NCBI GenBank assembly: GCA_036269895.1
Contig: DATBDN010000069.1
Span: 1-60,577, forward strand
Direction of reading: 5' to 3'
DNA: 60,577 bases
Source of the DNA: DATBDN01 sp036269895
Lineage (GTDB): Bacteria; Actinomycetota; Thermoleophilia; Solirubrobacterales; Thermoleophilaceae
Shown here: piece by piece, positions 48,801 to 56,303 of the stretch
How the letters are laid out: each line of letters starts with the position of its first letter
Numbering within the stretch: position 1 is the stretch's first letter
The notes under the pieces: model-generated
The model's input: the letters and a program-made list of their open reading frames with translations, nothing else
Database searches by the model: none
Told to the model about the DNA's origin: nothing
Translations under genes and position numbers: made by a program

Positions 48801-49936
48801 TGCTCGGAATGACCGCCGGTGCCGATGACGAACTCGGTCGTGCCGGCCCCGTTGCTGAAGCGGCCTGGCGGATTGCCGCTGGCGTCAAGCGGGACCCAGC
48901 GCTGGTAGTCGTGATCGTGCCCCGTCAGGACCATCGCGACGCCGTTCTGGGCGAGCAGGCTCCAGATCTCGTCCATGCGGGTCGTGTAGCCCTCGGACCC
49001 GATGTTCCACGGCGGGTGGTGGAAATAGGCGACCGTGCACGGATGCGTGTCCGTCCTCAGGTCGTCCTGAAGCCATTTGTACATCGGCGAGCCGGCTGCC
49101 GTCTGGCCGAACTGGCTGGTCGAGTCGAGCGCGATGAAGTGCCAGCCGTTGGCGTTGTAGCTGTAGTAGTGCGGGATGTTGTCCCAGAAGTCGAAGTAGC
49201 CGGCGGCGGTCGGTGACGCGCTGTACTCGTGGTTGCCGACGACCGGGTCGGTGATCGAGCGGAACTGGCCGAAGAGCGTCGAGGTCGGGGCGCCGTACCA
49301 GTTCTTGAACTCGGTCGGGGCGCCCTTCTCGTAGACGTCGCCCAGGTACAGGAGCAGGTTCGGCGACCAGGTCTTCATCCGGTTGACGACCGTCTGCGCG
49401 CTGGTCTCGCCGCCGGCGCCGTCGCCGGCGGCGGCGAGCACGAACGGCTTGCCCGCGGCCGGTGTCGTTCCCGACGTTGGCGTGAAGTGCTTCGTGTTGA
49501 CAGGCGGAATCGTGACGCCGTTGTGGAACGTCACGTTCACTCCTGCGCGTTGCGCGACGAAGCCGTCGCGCAGAAGCGCCTCGACCTCGATCCGGTGCGA
49601 ACCGTCTACCCAGCTGCTCGTCGGCAGGCTGAAGCTGTAAGGCGCCTCGTAGTCCGTCAGCGCGTAGGTTCCGTCGACGTAGAAGACGAGCCGCTGCACG
49701 GACGGTGCGGCTCCGCTGGCCACGGAGCTCGAGCCGGACACGCTGGTGTCGCCGCTCAGCGTCGCTCCGTCAGCGGGCTGATCGAGGCACACGCTGATCG
49801 TGTACGTGCTGCCCGCCGGCCCGCTCGTCTGGCAGCTGGACGCCGCGGCAGCGGGTGACGGGAAGACTGCGATCGCCAAGGCGATGAGGACGCCGAGACA
49901 GAGCGCTTGCGGGCTCCGGCCTGTCTCTTTTGACAT
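45818..49936 (-). CDS. Giant secreted metallophosphoesterase with FN3 and jelly-roll modules
   Basis: 1372 residues. After a signal peptide (CLGVLIALAIAVFPSPAAAA) comes an Ig-like domain (VCLDQPADGATLSGDTSVSG). A calcineurin-like phosphoesterase follows (roughly 165-410): LGDVYEKG, VVGNHEYS, FHHPPWN, LTGHDHDYQRW. The rest alternates four fibronectin type III domains (each A/S-P-S-x-P-x-G-L ... V-x-G-Y-D-I-Y-R-x-G) with three copies of a beta-sandwich that starts DGFE-x-G-D/S-L/M and contains a W-H-x-L/I-Q-x-H motif. It is probably a cell-surface or secreted phosphatase binding polysaccharide. TAGTTC lies 7 nt before ATG 49936. Confidence 0.9.
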   Translation of the reverse strand: MSKETGRSPQALCLGVLIALAIAVFPSPAAAASSCQTSGPAGSTYTISVCLDQPADGATLSGDTSVSGSSSVASGAAPSVQRLVFYVDGTYALTDYEAPYSFSLPTSSWVDGSHRIEVEALLRDGFVAQRAGVNVTFHNGVTIPPVNTKHFTPTSGTTPAAGKPFVLAAAGDGAGGETSAQTVVNRMKTWSPNLLLYLGDVYEKGAPTEFKNWYGAPTSTLFGQFRSITDPVVGNHEYSASPTAAGYFDFWDNIPHYYSYNANGWHFIALDSTSQFGQTAAGSPMYKWLQDDLRTDTHPCTVAYFHHPPWNIGSEGYTTRMDEIWSLLAQNGVAMVLTGHDHDYQRWVPLDASGNPPGRFSNGAGTTEFVIGTGGHSEQSFVATDKRVAAAFSNTQFGAMRMELNSSGAAYQFVTAAGQRLDSGSVQCPGTARDDVAPSTPTGLKATAVSRAEIDLSWNQSNDNVGVTGYDIFRNGFLVKSIGPDTTFADATVAPGGTYTYTVRARDARNQSKFSSSASATTPKLGVLFADGFEAGDLSQWTNNGLTVSASPVFSGSWAARAANNGAAAGFWATKKLATGQANLYYQARVYVPSQSATPINLMRFRSSATTPANLLSVMRSSSGKLQVRNETTATTSSAGPAVSLGAWHTIQVHVRINGATSQVDTWLDGIQSQTLSFSLSLGTTPIGWIDLGEPTKGRTYDVSFDEIAADTNQIPDVSAPSIPTGLTVAAASGLEADLSWTASTDDVGVVGYDIYRNGALLASTTGTGTAYVDKTVGPNRSYFYQVSARDGSSNKSGLSDLATVTTPDVFSDGFETGDMTQWDPGSTGMTPEAGSGFSGSYAAHAVALSSSAFATKTLGASPTELYYRIRFKIQSQGATSPINLLRFRTASSASLYTLSVKTTGSLAARNDVTGVTTQSQTQITRGVWHELQAHLLIQGVTGQSDVYLDGEPVSALSKVDNFATTGIGKLELGDSTALRTFDVMFDDALATGNFIEDDSAPAAASDLVATSTAGNKVTLSWAPATDNIAVTSYDIYRDGLVIQNIPPGTTYADTSVQPGTSYLYEVRANDKAGNTSDGSNQLTVTTPALDTSPPSKPAGLSATAAGATEVDLQWDASTDDVGVTEYRVSRDGSLIKTVDGNTTSFQDLTAKSDKTYSYTVAAADAAGNVSDPSDAASATTPHQAFFADGFESGSLATNGWVAAGGATVQQAHVASGAWGASASTTGTASWAWAPLPSAQTDVTYSMSFVAASAWTGTTALLKMRSATGGSILGVQVSSAGKLAVRDDAAATPKTISSQTLVSTGTWHTLQAHLLVAGTLSSYQVTLDGTPVAALSGTDDFGTAPVGRIQFADNSGGKTYELYFDDVDVEVP

Positions 49937-50039
49937 GCTTTTCGAACTACGCGTCCCGCGGGCGTCGCCTTACCCCTTCCGGCAAGAAATGCGGGCACTG
50001 ACCTTGGCGCCCACCCATCGGGGCCGCCTCAGCGAATAA

Positions 50040-50852
50040 TCAGAGCACGGCGAGCGCTACGTAGTACGCGGTCACGACCGTAAAGAGGACCGCATCGAGG
50101 CGGTCCAACACTCCTCCATGGGCGCCAAAGAAGCGGCCCGTGTCCTTCACATGGTTGTCGCGCTTGATCAGCGACTCGAACAGGTCGCCGATCGGCGCTG
50201 CGACCGCGACCGACGCGCCGATGATCAGCGCATCCACCCCGTTCAGCCAGTCCTGATAGGTGCCGGCGAACCAGAACGCGAACGTGCCGACGGCGATGCC
50301 GCCAAGCAAGCCCTCGACGGTCTTGTTCGGTGACAGCCGCGGCGACAATCTCCGCCTGCCCCAGGCGCGTCCGGCGAAGTAGGCGCCGGTGTCGCCGACG
50401 AACGTGCCGATCAGCGTGTCGAGAACCAGCCCTCCCCCGTGCGGCAGCTTGCGCAACAGCATCGCGTGGGCGACGGCCAACCCGATCCAGAGAATCCCCA
50501 TGAACGTCACGGCCATCGCCCACGAGGCGTTCTCGAACTCGGGTCGCAGCAACGTGAAGAAGAACACCACCGGAACGCTGATCGCGACCAGCAGCAGCAC
50601 CTGCTCGCGCCCGCCGAAGCGGGCGGCGAAAACGAGGGCGATGATCGACAGATAGCCGGCGACGACGGGCGGCCCCGGCCGGCGCATCATCTTGAACAGC
50701 TCGGCGCTGGCCATGATGCCAAGCAGCGCGATTCCGACGGCGAAGACCGTGCCGCCCTGAACCACGATGAAGATCGCGAAGGCGATCGCCGGGATCGCCG
50801 CGAGCACGCGCGCACCGAGGTCGGAGCCTTCGTTGCGGCGCGAGACCGCCAT
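50040..50852 (-). CDS. cdsA: Phosphatidate cytidylyltransferase
   Basis: 270 residues with about seven membrane helices and the CDP-diglyceride synthase signature: SLIKRDNHVKDTGRFFGAHG followed by G-V-L-D-R-L-D. It makes CDP-diacylglycerol, the substrate of PgsA-type enzymes such as the one at 33858. ATG overlaps the uppS stop by one base (TGATG). Confidence 0.96.
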   Translation of the reverse strand: MAVSRRNEGSDLGARVLAAIPAIAFAIFIVVQGGTVFAVGIALLGIMASAELFKMMRRPGPPVVAGYLSIIALVFAARFGGREQVLLLVAISVPVVFFFTLLRPEFENASWAMAVTFMGILWIGLAVAHAMLLRKLPHGGGLVLDTLIGTFVGDTGAYFAGRAWGRRRLSPRLSPNKTVEGLLGGIAVGTFAFWFAGTYQDWLNGVDALIIGASVAVAAPIGDLFESLIKRDNHVKDTGRFFGAHGGVLDRLDAVLFTVVTAYYVALAVL

Positions 50853-51505
50853 CAGCGGGCTCCGAAGCGCCTGCCGCGCGCCTCGTACTCATCGAGCGCG
50901 GCCCGCAGGTCGTCCTCCGTGAAGTCGGGCCAGAGCGTGTCCGTGAAGACGAGCTCCGAGTACGCGCACTGCCACAGCAGGAAGTTCGACGTGCGTATCT
51001 CGCCGCTCGTTCTGATCAGAAGGTCGGGGTCGTTCATGTCGGGCGCGTATAGAAGACGCTGGAAGTCTTCCTCGCTTCCGCCTTGGAACTTGGACGCTGC
51101 ATCCAGGATTTCAGCGCGGCCGCCGTAGTTGAACGCCACGAACAGCGTCATCCGCGTGTTGCCGGCCGTCTCCGCCTCGGCCCAGTGCATGCGCTCCTTC
51201 AGCCGCTCGGACACCTCCTCACGCCGCCCGATGAAGCGCATGCGCACACCCTCCTCGTTGAGCTCGGGCGTCTCCGAGTCGATGAGCTCGGCGAACATCT
51301 CCATCAGCCCCTCGACCTCGTCGCGCGGGCGCTGCCAGTTCTCCGTCGAGAAGGCGTAGACGGTCAGCTCCTTGATGTCGAGCCTGACGGCGTCCTTGAC
51401 GGTCTGCTTGAGCGCCTTCGCGCCCTCGCGATGCCCAGCCAGTACCGGGAGCCCGTGGGCCTGCGCCCACCTGGCATTCCCGTCCATGATGATCGCGACT
51501 TTCAC
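50852..51505 (-). CDS. uppS: Isoprenyl diphosphate synthase (UPP synthase family)
   Basis: 217 residues of the cis-prenyltransferase fold: VAIIMDGNARWAQAHGLPVL, LTVYAFSTENWQRP, MTLFVAFNYGGRAEI and DLLIRTSGEIRTSNFLLWQ. It produces the C55 lipid carrier for cell-wall synthesis. GTG 51505 gives a very short N-terminus; a CTG 24 nt upstream overlaps the frr stop and would add MKRLRVRA, but homology does not demand it. Confidence 0.95.
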   Translation of the reverse strand: MKVAIIMDGNARWAQAHGLPVLAGHREGAKALKQTVKDAVRLDIKELTVYAFSTENWQRPRDEVEGLMEMFAELIDSETPELNEEGVRMRFIGRREEVSERLKERMHWAEAETAGNTRMTLFVAFNYGGRAEILDAASKFQGGSEEDFQRLLYAPDMNDPDLLIRTSGEIRTSNFLLWQCAYSELVFTDTLWPDFTEDDLRAALDEYEARGRRFGAR

Positions 51506-51525
51506 CGCACGGACGCGGAGTCGTT

Positions 51526-52098
51526 TCAGACTTCGAGGATCTCTTGCTCTTTGTGCTTCAAGAGCTCGTCGATCTCATGCACGCGCTCGTCAGTCAGCTT
51601 CTGGAGCGCTTCCTCGGCGCGATGCTCATCGTCGCCGCCGACGTCGCCTTCCTTCTTGAGCTCGCGGAGGTCGTGCATGATGTCGCGGCGGACGTTGCGG
51701 ACCGCGACACGGCCGTCCTCGGCGATCCCGCGGACAACGCGTACGAGCTCCCGGCGGCGCTCCTCGGTCAGCTCGGGGATCGACAGGCGGATCACGTTGC
51801 CGTCGTTGCCAGGCGTCAGGCCCAGGTCGGACTCCATGATCGACTTCTCGATCGCCTTGATCGAGCTCTTGTCGTACGGAGTCACCGTGAGCATCCGCGC
51901 CTCGGGCGCCGAGATGTTCGCGAGCTGCTTCAGCGGCGTTGAGGCGCCGTAGTAGTCGACGTGCACGCGGTCCAGCAGCGCCGGAGAGGCGCGCCCGGTG
52001 CGGACGGTGCCGAATTCGTTCTTGGTCGCCTCGACGGACTTGGCCATCCGGCCCTTCGCGTCCTCGAGGAGTTCGTCGATCAGCTCGCTCTCGCTCAT
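51526..52098 (-). CDS. frr: Ribosome recycling factor
   Basis: 190 residues: LEDAKGRMAKSVEATKNEFGTVRTGRASPALLD, VTPYDKSSIKAIEKSI, and the C-terminal LTEERRRELVRVV and helical end. It splits post-termination ribosomes with EF-G. ATG overlaps the pyrH stop (ATGA). Confidence 0.97.
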   Translation of the reverse strand: MSESELIDELLEDAKGRMAKSVEATKNEFGTVRTGRASPALLDRVHVDYYGASTPLKQLANISAPEARMLTVTPYDKSSIKAIEKSIMESDLGLTPGNDGNVIRLSIPELTEERRRELVRVVRGIAEDGRVAVRNVRRDIMHDLRELKKEGDVGGDDEHRAEEALQKLTDERVHEIDELLKHKEQEILEV

Positions 52099-52811
52099 GT
52101 CGTAACCAACGTGCCCACGCGGTCGCCGGAGACTATCCGCTGGATGTTGGCCTCATCATCCATGTTGAAGACGTAAATCGGGAGCGAGTTGTCCATGCAC
52201 AGCGACAGCGCGGTCGAATCCATCACCTGTAGGCCACGCTGGAGGGCGTCGCGATGGGTCAGCTCCGCGATGAACTTGGCATCCGAGTTGACACGTGGGT
52301 CGGAGTCGTAAACGCCCTCGACGGCGTTCTTGGCCATCAGCAGAGCCTCGGCGCGGATCTCGAGCGCCCGCAGCGCGGCCGCGGTGTCGGTGGTGAAGAA
52401 CGGGTTGCCGGTTCCGGCCGCGAAGATGACGACTCGCTTCTTCTCGAGGTGGCGCATCGCGCGCCGGCGGATGTACGGCTCGGCGACCTCGGAGATCGTG
52501 ATCGCCGACTGAACGCGGGTGTGCTGGCCGAGCTTCTCGAGCGCGTCCTGCAGCGCGAGCGCGTTCAACACGGTGGCGAGCATGCCCATGTAGTCACCGG
52601 TGGCGCGGTCCATGCCGGCCGCGGCACCGGAGAGCCCGCGATAGATGTTCCCGCCACCGACGACGATTGCGACCTCGACGTCGCGGTCGGTCACCTGCTT
52701 GACGGAATGGGCGATCGAGACGATGCGCTGAGGATCGGTCCCGAACGGGAGATCGCCCATCAGCGCCTCGCCCGACAGCTTGAGGAGGACGCGGCGAAAC
52801 GCCGGATTCAT
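52095..52811 (-). CDS. pyrH: Uridylate kinase
   Basis: 238 residues of the amino-acid kinase fold: VLLKLSGEALMGD, AIVVGGGNIYRG, GDYMGMLATVLNALALQ and FAAGTGNPFFTTDTAAALRA. It phosphorylates UMP to UDP and is normally feedback-regulated by UTP. I take ATG 52811 rather than the TTG immediately before it. It lies 3 nt from the tsf stop. Confidence 0.97.
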   Translation of the reverse strand: MNPAFRRVLLKLSGEALMGDLPFGTDPQRIVSIAHSVKQVTDRDVEVAIVVGGGNIYRGLSGAAAGMDRATGDYMGMLATVLNALALQDALEKLGQHTRVQSAITISEVAEPYIRRRAMRHLEKKRVVIFAAGTGNPFFTTDTAAALRALEIRAEALLMAKNAVEGVYDSDPRVNSDAKFIAELTHRDALQRGLQVMDSTALSLCMDNSLPIYVFNMDDEANIQRIVSGDRVGTLVTT

Positions 52812-52814
52812 CAA

Positions 52815-53414
52815 CTACGCGCCTACTTGAAAGCGAGCGAACCGGCGAACGACGATGTTCTCTCCGGTCTTCTGCGAAACCTCAGCGCGCAGCTCCTCGA
52901 TCGTCCGCCCGTCGTGCTTCTCGGTGTTCACATGCGCCTGGTTGAGGAGGACCATCTCCTCGAGGCGCTTGCGCAACTTGCCCTCCACGATCTTCGGCCG
53001 CGCCTGCTCAGGCTTGTCAGCGGCCTCCTGCTCGAAAACACGCTTCTCAGCCTCGATGAAATCCTCGGGGACCTGATCCACGCCGACCCACTCCGGCCCA
53101 GCAGCAGCGATGTGAAGGGCGACCTCCCTCGCGAAGTCGCGGAAGTCGTCGGTCCTCGCTACGAAATCGGTCTCGCAATTCACTTCGACCAGAACGCCGA
53201 TCTTGCCGGTGGCGTGGAGGTAGGACTCGACGACGCCCTCGCCGGCCCCGCGCTCACCGCGCTTGGCTGACTTCGCGGCGCCCTTCACGCGCAGGATCTC
53301 GACGGCCTTGTCGAAATCGCCGCCGGCCTCTTCGAGCGCCCGCTTGCAGTCCATCATCCCCGCGCCCGTGGCATCACGGAGCGTCTTCACATCCTTCGCT
53401 GAGAAATCAGCCAC
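52815..53414 (-). CDS. tsf: Elongation factor Ts, short form
   Basis: 199 residues: ADFSAKDVKTLRDATGAGMMDCKRALEEAGGD (UBA-like and T-D-V-G-type EF-Tu contact), VNCETDFVARTDDF and the C-terminal QKTGENIVVRRF. It is shorter than the 270-280 residues usual in actinobacteria and resembles the single-core-domain form of Thermus or cyanobacteria. GTG overlaps the rpsB stop by one base (TAGTG). Confidence 0.96.
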   Translation of the reverse strand: MADFSAKDVKTLRDATGAGMMDCKRALEEAGGDFDKAVEILRVKGAAKSAKRGERGAGEGVVESYLHATGKIGVLVEVNCETDFVARTDDFRDFAREVALHIAAAGPEWVGVDQVPEDFIEAEKRVFEQEAADKPEQARPKIVEGKLRKRLEEMVLLNQAHVNTEKHDGRTIEELRAEVSQKTGENIVVRRFARFQVGA

Positions 53415-54361
53415 TAGTTCTCCTCTGTCGGATCGAAGCTTCGCTGCGTCGGGATGGCGTCCTCGTCCTCCTCGGCACCGGCCGGCACCGGGGCCGGCTG
53501 CGGCGCCTGCGGCTCTGGCTCGGCCTGGATCTCGCCGGCGGCGATGGCCTCCTGGCGTGCCTGCTCCTCGGCCTCTAGGCGTGCCTTCTCCTCCGCATCG
53601 CGGCGCTGGCGCTCCTCCTCGTCGGCCCGGCGGCGCTCCTCCTCGGCCTGGCGGCGCTCCTCCTCGGCCTGGCGGAAGACCGAAGCGCGCTCGGCGGCGA
53701 CGTCGCCGATCGCGTCGATGATCAGCTTGCACGAGCGGATCGCGTCGTCGTTGCCGGGGATCACGAAGTCGCATGGGTCGGGGTCGCAGTTCGTGTCGAC
53801 CAGGCCGATCAGCGGGATCTTGAGCCGCTCGGCCTCCTTCACGCCGATCGCCTCGGTCTTGAGGTCGACAACGAAGACCGCGTCGGGCACGCGCTGCATG
53901 TTCTTGACGCCGCCCAGGTTCATGTCGAGCTTCTCGAACTCGGACTGGGCGGCGATCCGCTCGCGCGTGGGCAGCAAGTCGATCGTGCCGTTCTCGCGCC
54001 AATCCGTCAGGCGGTGGAGGCGCTCGATCCGCTTCGAGATCGTCTGCCAGTTGGTGAGCAGGCCGCCGAGCCAGCGCTGGTCGATGTAGGCCATCCCGGC
54101 GTTGGTCGAAGCGTCCTTGATCGCGTCGCGCGCCTGCTTCTTGGTGCCGACGAACAGGATCGTGCCGCCGCGCGCCGCGAGGTCGCCGGCGAAGTCCTGC
54201 GCCTTCTTGAGCAGCCGCTCGGTCTGCTCGAGGTCGATGATGTGGATCCCGCCGCGCTCGCCGAAGATGTAGCGGCGCATCTTGGGGTTCCAGCGTCGGG
54301 TCTGGTGCCCGAAATGAACGCCTGCCTGCAGCAGGTCTTGGATGGTGACTTCTGTCGCCAC
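53414..54361 (-). CDS. rpsB: Ribosomal protein S2 with long charged C-terminal extension
   Basis: 315 residues. The S2 core is IQDLLQAGVHFGHQTRRWNPKMR, RGGIHIIDLEQT, TLLFVGTKKQA-type (TILFVGTKKQA), RWLGGLLTNWQTI and VDTNCDPD. After about residue 230 comes a Glu/Arg/Gln-rich predicted coiled coil built from tandem QAEEERR-like units (21-bp DNA repeats near 53630-53670), then a Pro/Ala/Glu tail. GGGAG precedes GTG 54361. It heads the rpsB-tsf-pyrH-frr-uppS-cdsA operon. Confidence 0.97.
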   Translation of the reverse strand: MATEVTIQDLLQAGVHFGHQTRRWNPKMRRYIFGERGGIHIIDLEQTERLLKKAQDFAGDLAARGGTILFVGTKKQARDAIKDASTNAGMAYIDQRWLGGLLTNWQTISKRIERLHRLTDWRENGTIDLLPTRERIAAQSEFEKLDMNLGGVKNMQRVPDAVFVVDLKTEAIGVKEAERLKIPLIGLVDTNCDPDPCDFVIPGNDDAIRSCKLIIDAIGDVAAERASVFRQAEEERRQAEEERRRADEEERQRRDAEEKARLEAEEQARQEAIAAGEIQAEPEPQAPQPAPVPAGAEEDEDAIPTQRSFDPTEEN

Positions 54362-54600
54362 GGTTCTCCCTTGTTCTCGGTTGAAGGCCCTGTGGCCGGC
54401 GGCGGGACCCGGTCTCAGACCGGGCAGGGCCCGCCCCGCATCCGCAGGGGTTGGCAATACGACGAACGAAGATTAGAGGACGCGGAAGGGGCGCCCATAG
54501 CGAGCGCCCCCTCCACGGATTCGGATCGGGCCTGGCCACCGGAGGTATGGGAAGGAAGACCGGCCCATCTGAGTAACGGGCGCACTCGCGAAAAACTGGC
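54362..54600 (-). promoter_or_regulatory. Structured leader of the rpsB operon
   Basis: About 240 nt without coding signal lie upstream of rpsB. They contain GGGGCGC/GCGCCCC (54488-54510, loop of 9) and a compound hairpin at 54401-54435 whose core is CCCGGTCTGAGACCGGG. The position fits an autoregulatory S2-binding leader as known for rpsB mRNAs in other bacteria, but I cannot match a named RNA family. The promoter itself is not obvious. Confidence 0.5.
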
Positions 54601-54641
54601 CCATAAAAGCGAGAAGACGGTCTAGGTAAGACCGCCTTCTC
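54601..54641 (-). terminator. Intrinsic terminator after rluD
   Basis: On the minus strand GAGAAGGCGGTCT pairs with AGACCGTCTTCTC (13 bp, one G-U) around a 5-nt loop, followed by GCTTTTAT. It starts 12 nt after the rluD stop and separates rluD from rpsB. It is the only classical stem-plus-T-run terminator seen in the window. Confidence 0.8.
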
Positions 54642-54652
54642 ACTACCTATGT

Positions 54653-55546
54653 TCAGTCCCCGTCTGGCCCTCCGGAGACTGGCTCCCGCTGAGCTACTTC
54701 GAGCGAGCGAAGCAGGTCTGCGGGTAGTTTGGACTCGCAAATGACTAGTTCCCCCGTCCGTGGATGCTTAAACACCAAATTTGCGGCGTGGAGGAACTGG
54801 CGGGTCAGTCCGAGGCGTCTGCCGCAGTTTCCGCCTCCGTAGGCGGGATCCCCGCATACCGGATACCCGATCGCGGCGAGATGGGTCCGGATCTGGTGCG
54901 TCCGTCCGGTGACGAGGCGCACCCGCAGCAGGCTCGTTCGCGGTAGCTCCTGCTCGATCTCGAAGTGGGTGACTGCGTCGCGCGGCTTGTCCGTGCGGGT
55001 CGACATGACCGTCCGCGACCCGCGATCGCGGCCGATCGGGGCGTCGATCGTCCCGCTGCGGGCGTCCGGGCGCCCGTCCACCAGCGCCAGGTACTCGCGG
55101 CGGATCTCGCGCTTGCGCAGCTCGTCCTGGAGCCGGCGATGGATCTCCTCCGACTTCGCGACGACGAGCAGGCCGGAGGTGTCGCGATCGAGCCGATGGA
55201 CGATCCCCGGCCTGAAGCTCTCTCCCCCTTTCCCAGCCAGGGCCTGGGCCAGCGTCCCCGTTGGATGGCCCGGCGCCGGATGAACAACGAGTCCGGCTGG
55301 CTTGTCGACCACCAGCAGGTCGCTGTCCTCGAAGGCGACGCCGAACTCCACTCCCTCGGCGCGCGTGTCCAACTCGGGCTTCGGCTCGGGCGCGACGTCG
55401 ATCCGCATGCCCGGCTGCACGAGAAAGCTCTTCGGCCGCGGCACGCCGTCCACGCTGACCAGTCCTGCCTCGATCAGACGCGCCGCCTTCGCGCGCGAGC
55501 CGATCTCCGGCCGTGCGGCCAGCGCCACGTCCAGCCGCTCGCTCAC
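54653..55546 (-). CDS. rluD: RluA/RluD-family rRNA pseudouridine synthase
   Basis: 297 residues: an S4 domain (RLDVALAARPEIGSRAKAARLI), then the catalytic core with VVDKPAGLVVHPAPGH, the catalytic Asp motif IVHRLDRDTSGLLVVAK, and RTHQIRTHLAAIGYPVCGD, typical of 23S rRNA helix-69 modifiers. GTG overlaps the lspA stop (GTGA). An intrinsic terminator follows. Confidence 0.95.
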   Translation of the reverse strand: MSERLDVALAARPEIGSRAKAARLIEAGLVSVDGVPRPKSFLVQPGMRIDVAPEPKPELDTRAEGVEFGVAFEDSDLLVVDKPAGLVVHPAPGHPTGTLAQALAGKGGESFRPGIVHRLDRDTSGLLVVAKSEEIHRRLQDELRKREIRREYLALVDGRPDARSGTIDAPIGRDRGSRTVMSTRTDKPRDAVTHFEIEQELPRTSLLRVRLVTGRTHQIRTHLAAIGYPVCGDPAYGGGNCGRRLGLTRQFLHAANLVFKHPRTGELVICESKLPADLLRSLEVAQREPVSGGPDGD

Positions 55547-55989
55547 TGCTTCGACTCGGCCAGGTAGAGCACCCCGAACACGCCGAGGACGATGCAGACG
55601 TCGGCGAAGTTGAACGCCGGCCACAGCACCGGGTCGATGAAGTCGGTCACGCCGTCGATGCGCACGCGGTCCGCGAGGTTGCCGAGTGCGCCACCGAACA
55701 CCATGCCGACGGGCAGCCACAGCCCCGGCTTGGTGATGTGGGTGGCGAAGTAGGCGAGCAGGCCGCCCATCGCCACGAGCACGGCCACGAACACGAGCGT
55801 GCCGCTGCCCGAGAGGGCGCCGAAGGCGACGCCCGTGTTCTTCACCCGCGTGATGTCGAGCCCGAAGAAGATGTTGATGCGCTCATGTGGGTCGACGGTC
55901 GCCCGCACCCAGGCCTTCGTCAGCTGATCGATGGCCACCACCACGCCGACGGTCGCCAGCGCCAGCGCCCAACCCCGCTCTCGCGTCAT
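55543..55989 (-). CDS. lspA: Lipoprotein signal peptidase (signal peptidase II)
   Basis: 148 residues and four membrane helices. The catalytic aspartates lie in GGALGNLADRVRIDGVTDFI and AFNFADVCI, with VKNTGVAFG upstream. It removes signal peptides of prolipoproteins. ATG 55989 lies 5 nt after the yggT stop. Confidence 0.96.
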   Translation of the reverse strand: MTRERGWALALATVGVVVAIDQLTKAWVRATVDPHERINIFFGLDITRVKNTGVAFGALSGSGTLVFVAVLVAMGGLLAYFATHITKPGLWLPVGMVFGGALGNLADRVRIDGVTDFIDPVLWPAFNFADVCIVLGVFGVLYLAESKQ

Positions 55990-55994
55990 TTGGG

Positions 55995-56303
55995 TCAGCC
56001 GCCGGCAATCAGGCCCGACACGAGCCCCGCCACCAGCAGCAGGACGATCGTGCCCACCATCGGGCTCAGGTCTATCGCGCCGGGGCCCAGCCGCACGAGC
56101 GGCAGGAAGCGCCGCCACAGGTTGAGGTACGGATCCGTCACCTCGGTGACGAACTCGACGAGCACGTTCAGCCAGCGCGAGTACGGCAGGCGGAACCAGC
56201 TCAGCAGGATGCGGATGAAGATCAGCACCGCGTAGACGAGTGCCAGCGTGTAGACGTAGCGGGCGACGTCGTTACGGGTGATTGCGGCCAGATGAGCGGT
56301 CAT
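55995..56303 (-). CDS. YggT-family membrane protein
   Basis: 102 residues with two membrane segments (YTLALVYAVLIFIRILLSWF and VGTIVLLLVAGLVSGLIAG) and the family motif EFVTEVTDPYLNLWRRFLP. YggT genes sit beside sepF, proC and lspA in Gram-positive division clusters. Overlaps the proC stop by 4 nt. Confidence 0.92.
   Translation of the reverse strand: MTAHLAAITRNDVARYVYTLALVYAVLIFIRILLSWFRLPYSRWLNVLVEFVTEVTDPYLNLWRRFLPLVRLGPGAIDLSPMVGTIVLLLVAGLVSGLIAGG

Noticed and set aside
51505..51529. A CTGA start for uppS overlapping the frr stop.
   Set aside because: GTG 51505 already gives the conserved V-A-I-I-M-D-G-N start, so the non-canonical codon is not required.
53630..53670. Tandem 21-bp repeats considered as a mobile or regulatory repeat.
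   Set aside because: They lie in frame within rpsB and encode the QAEEER coiled-coil units, so coding explains them.
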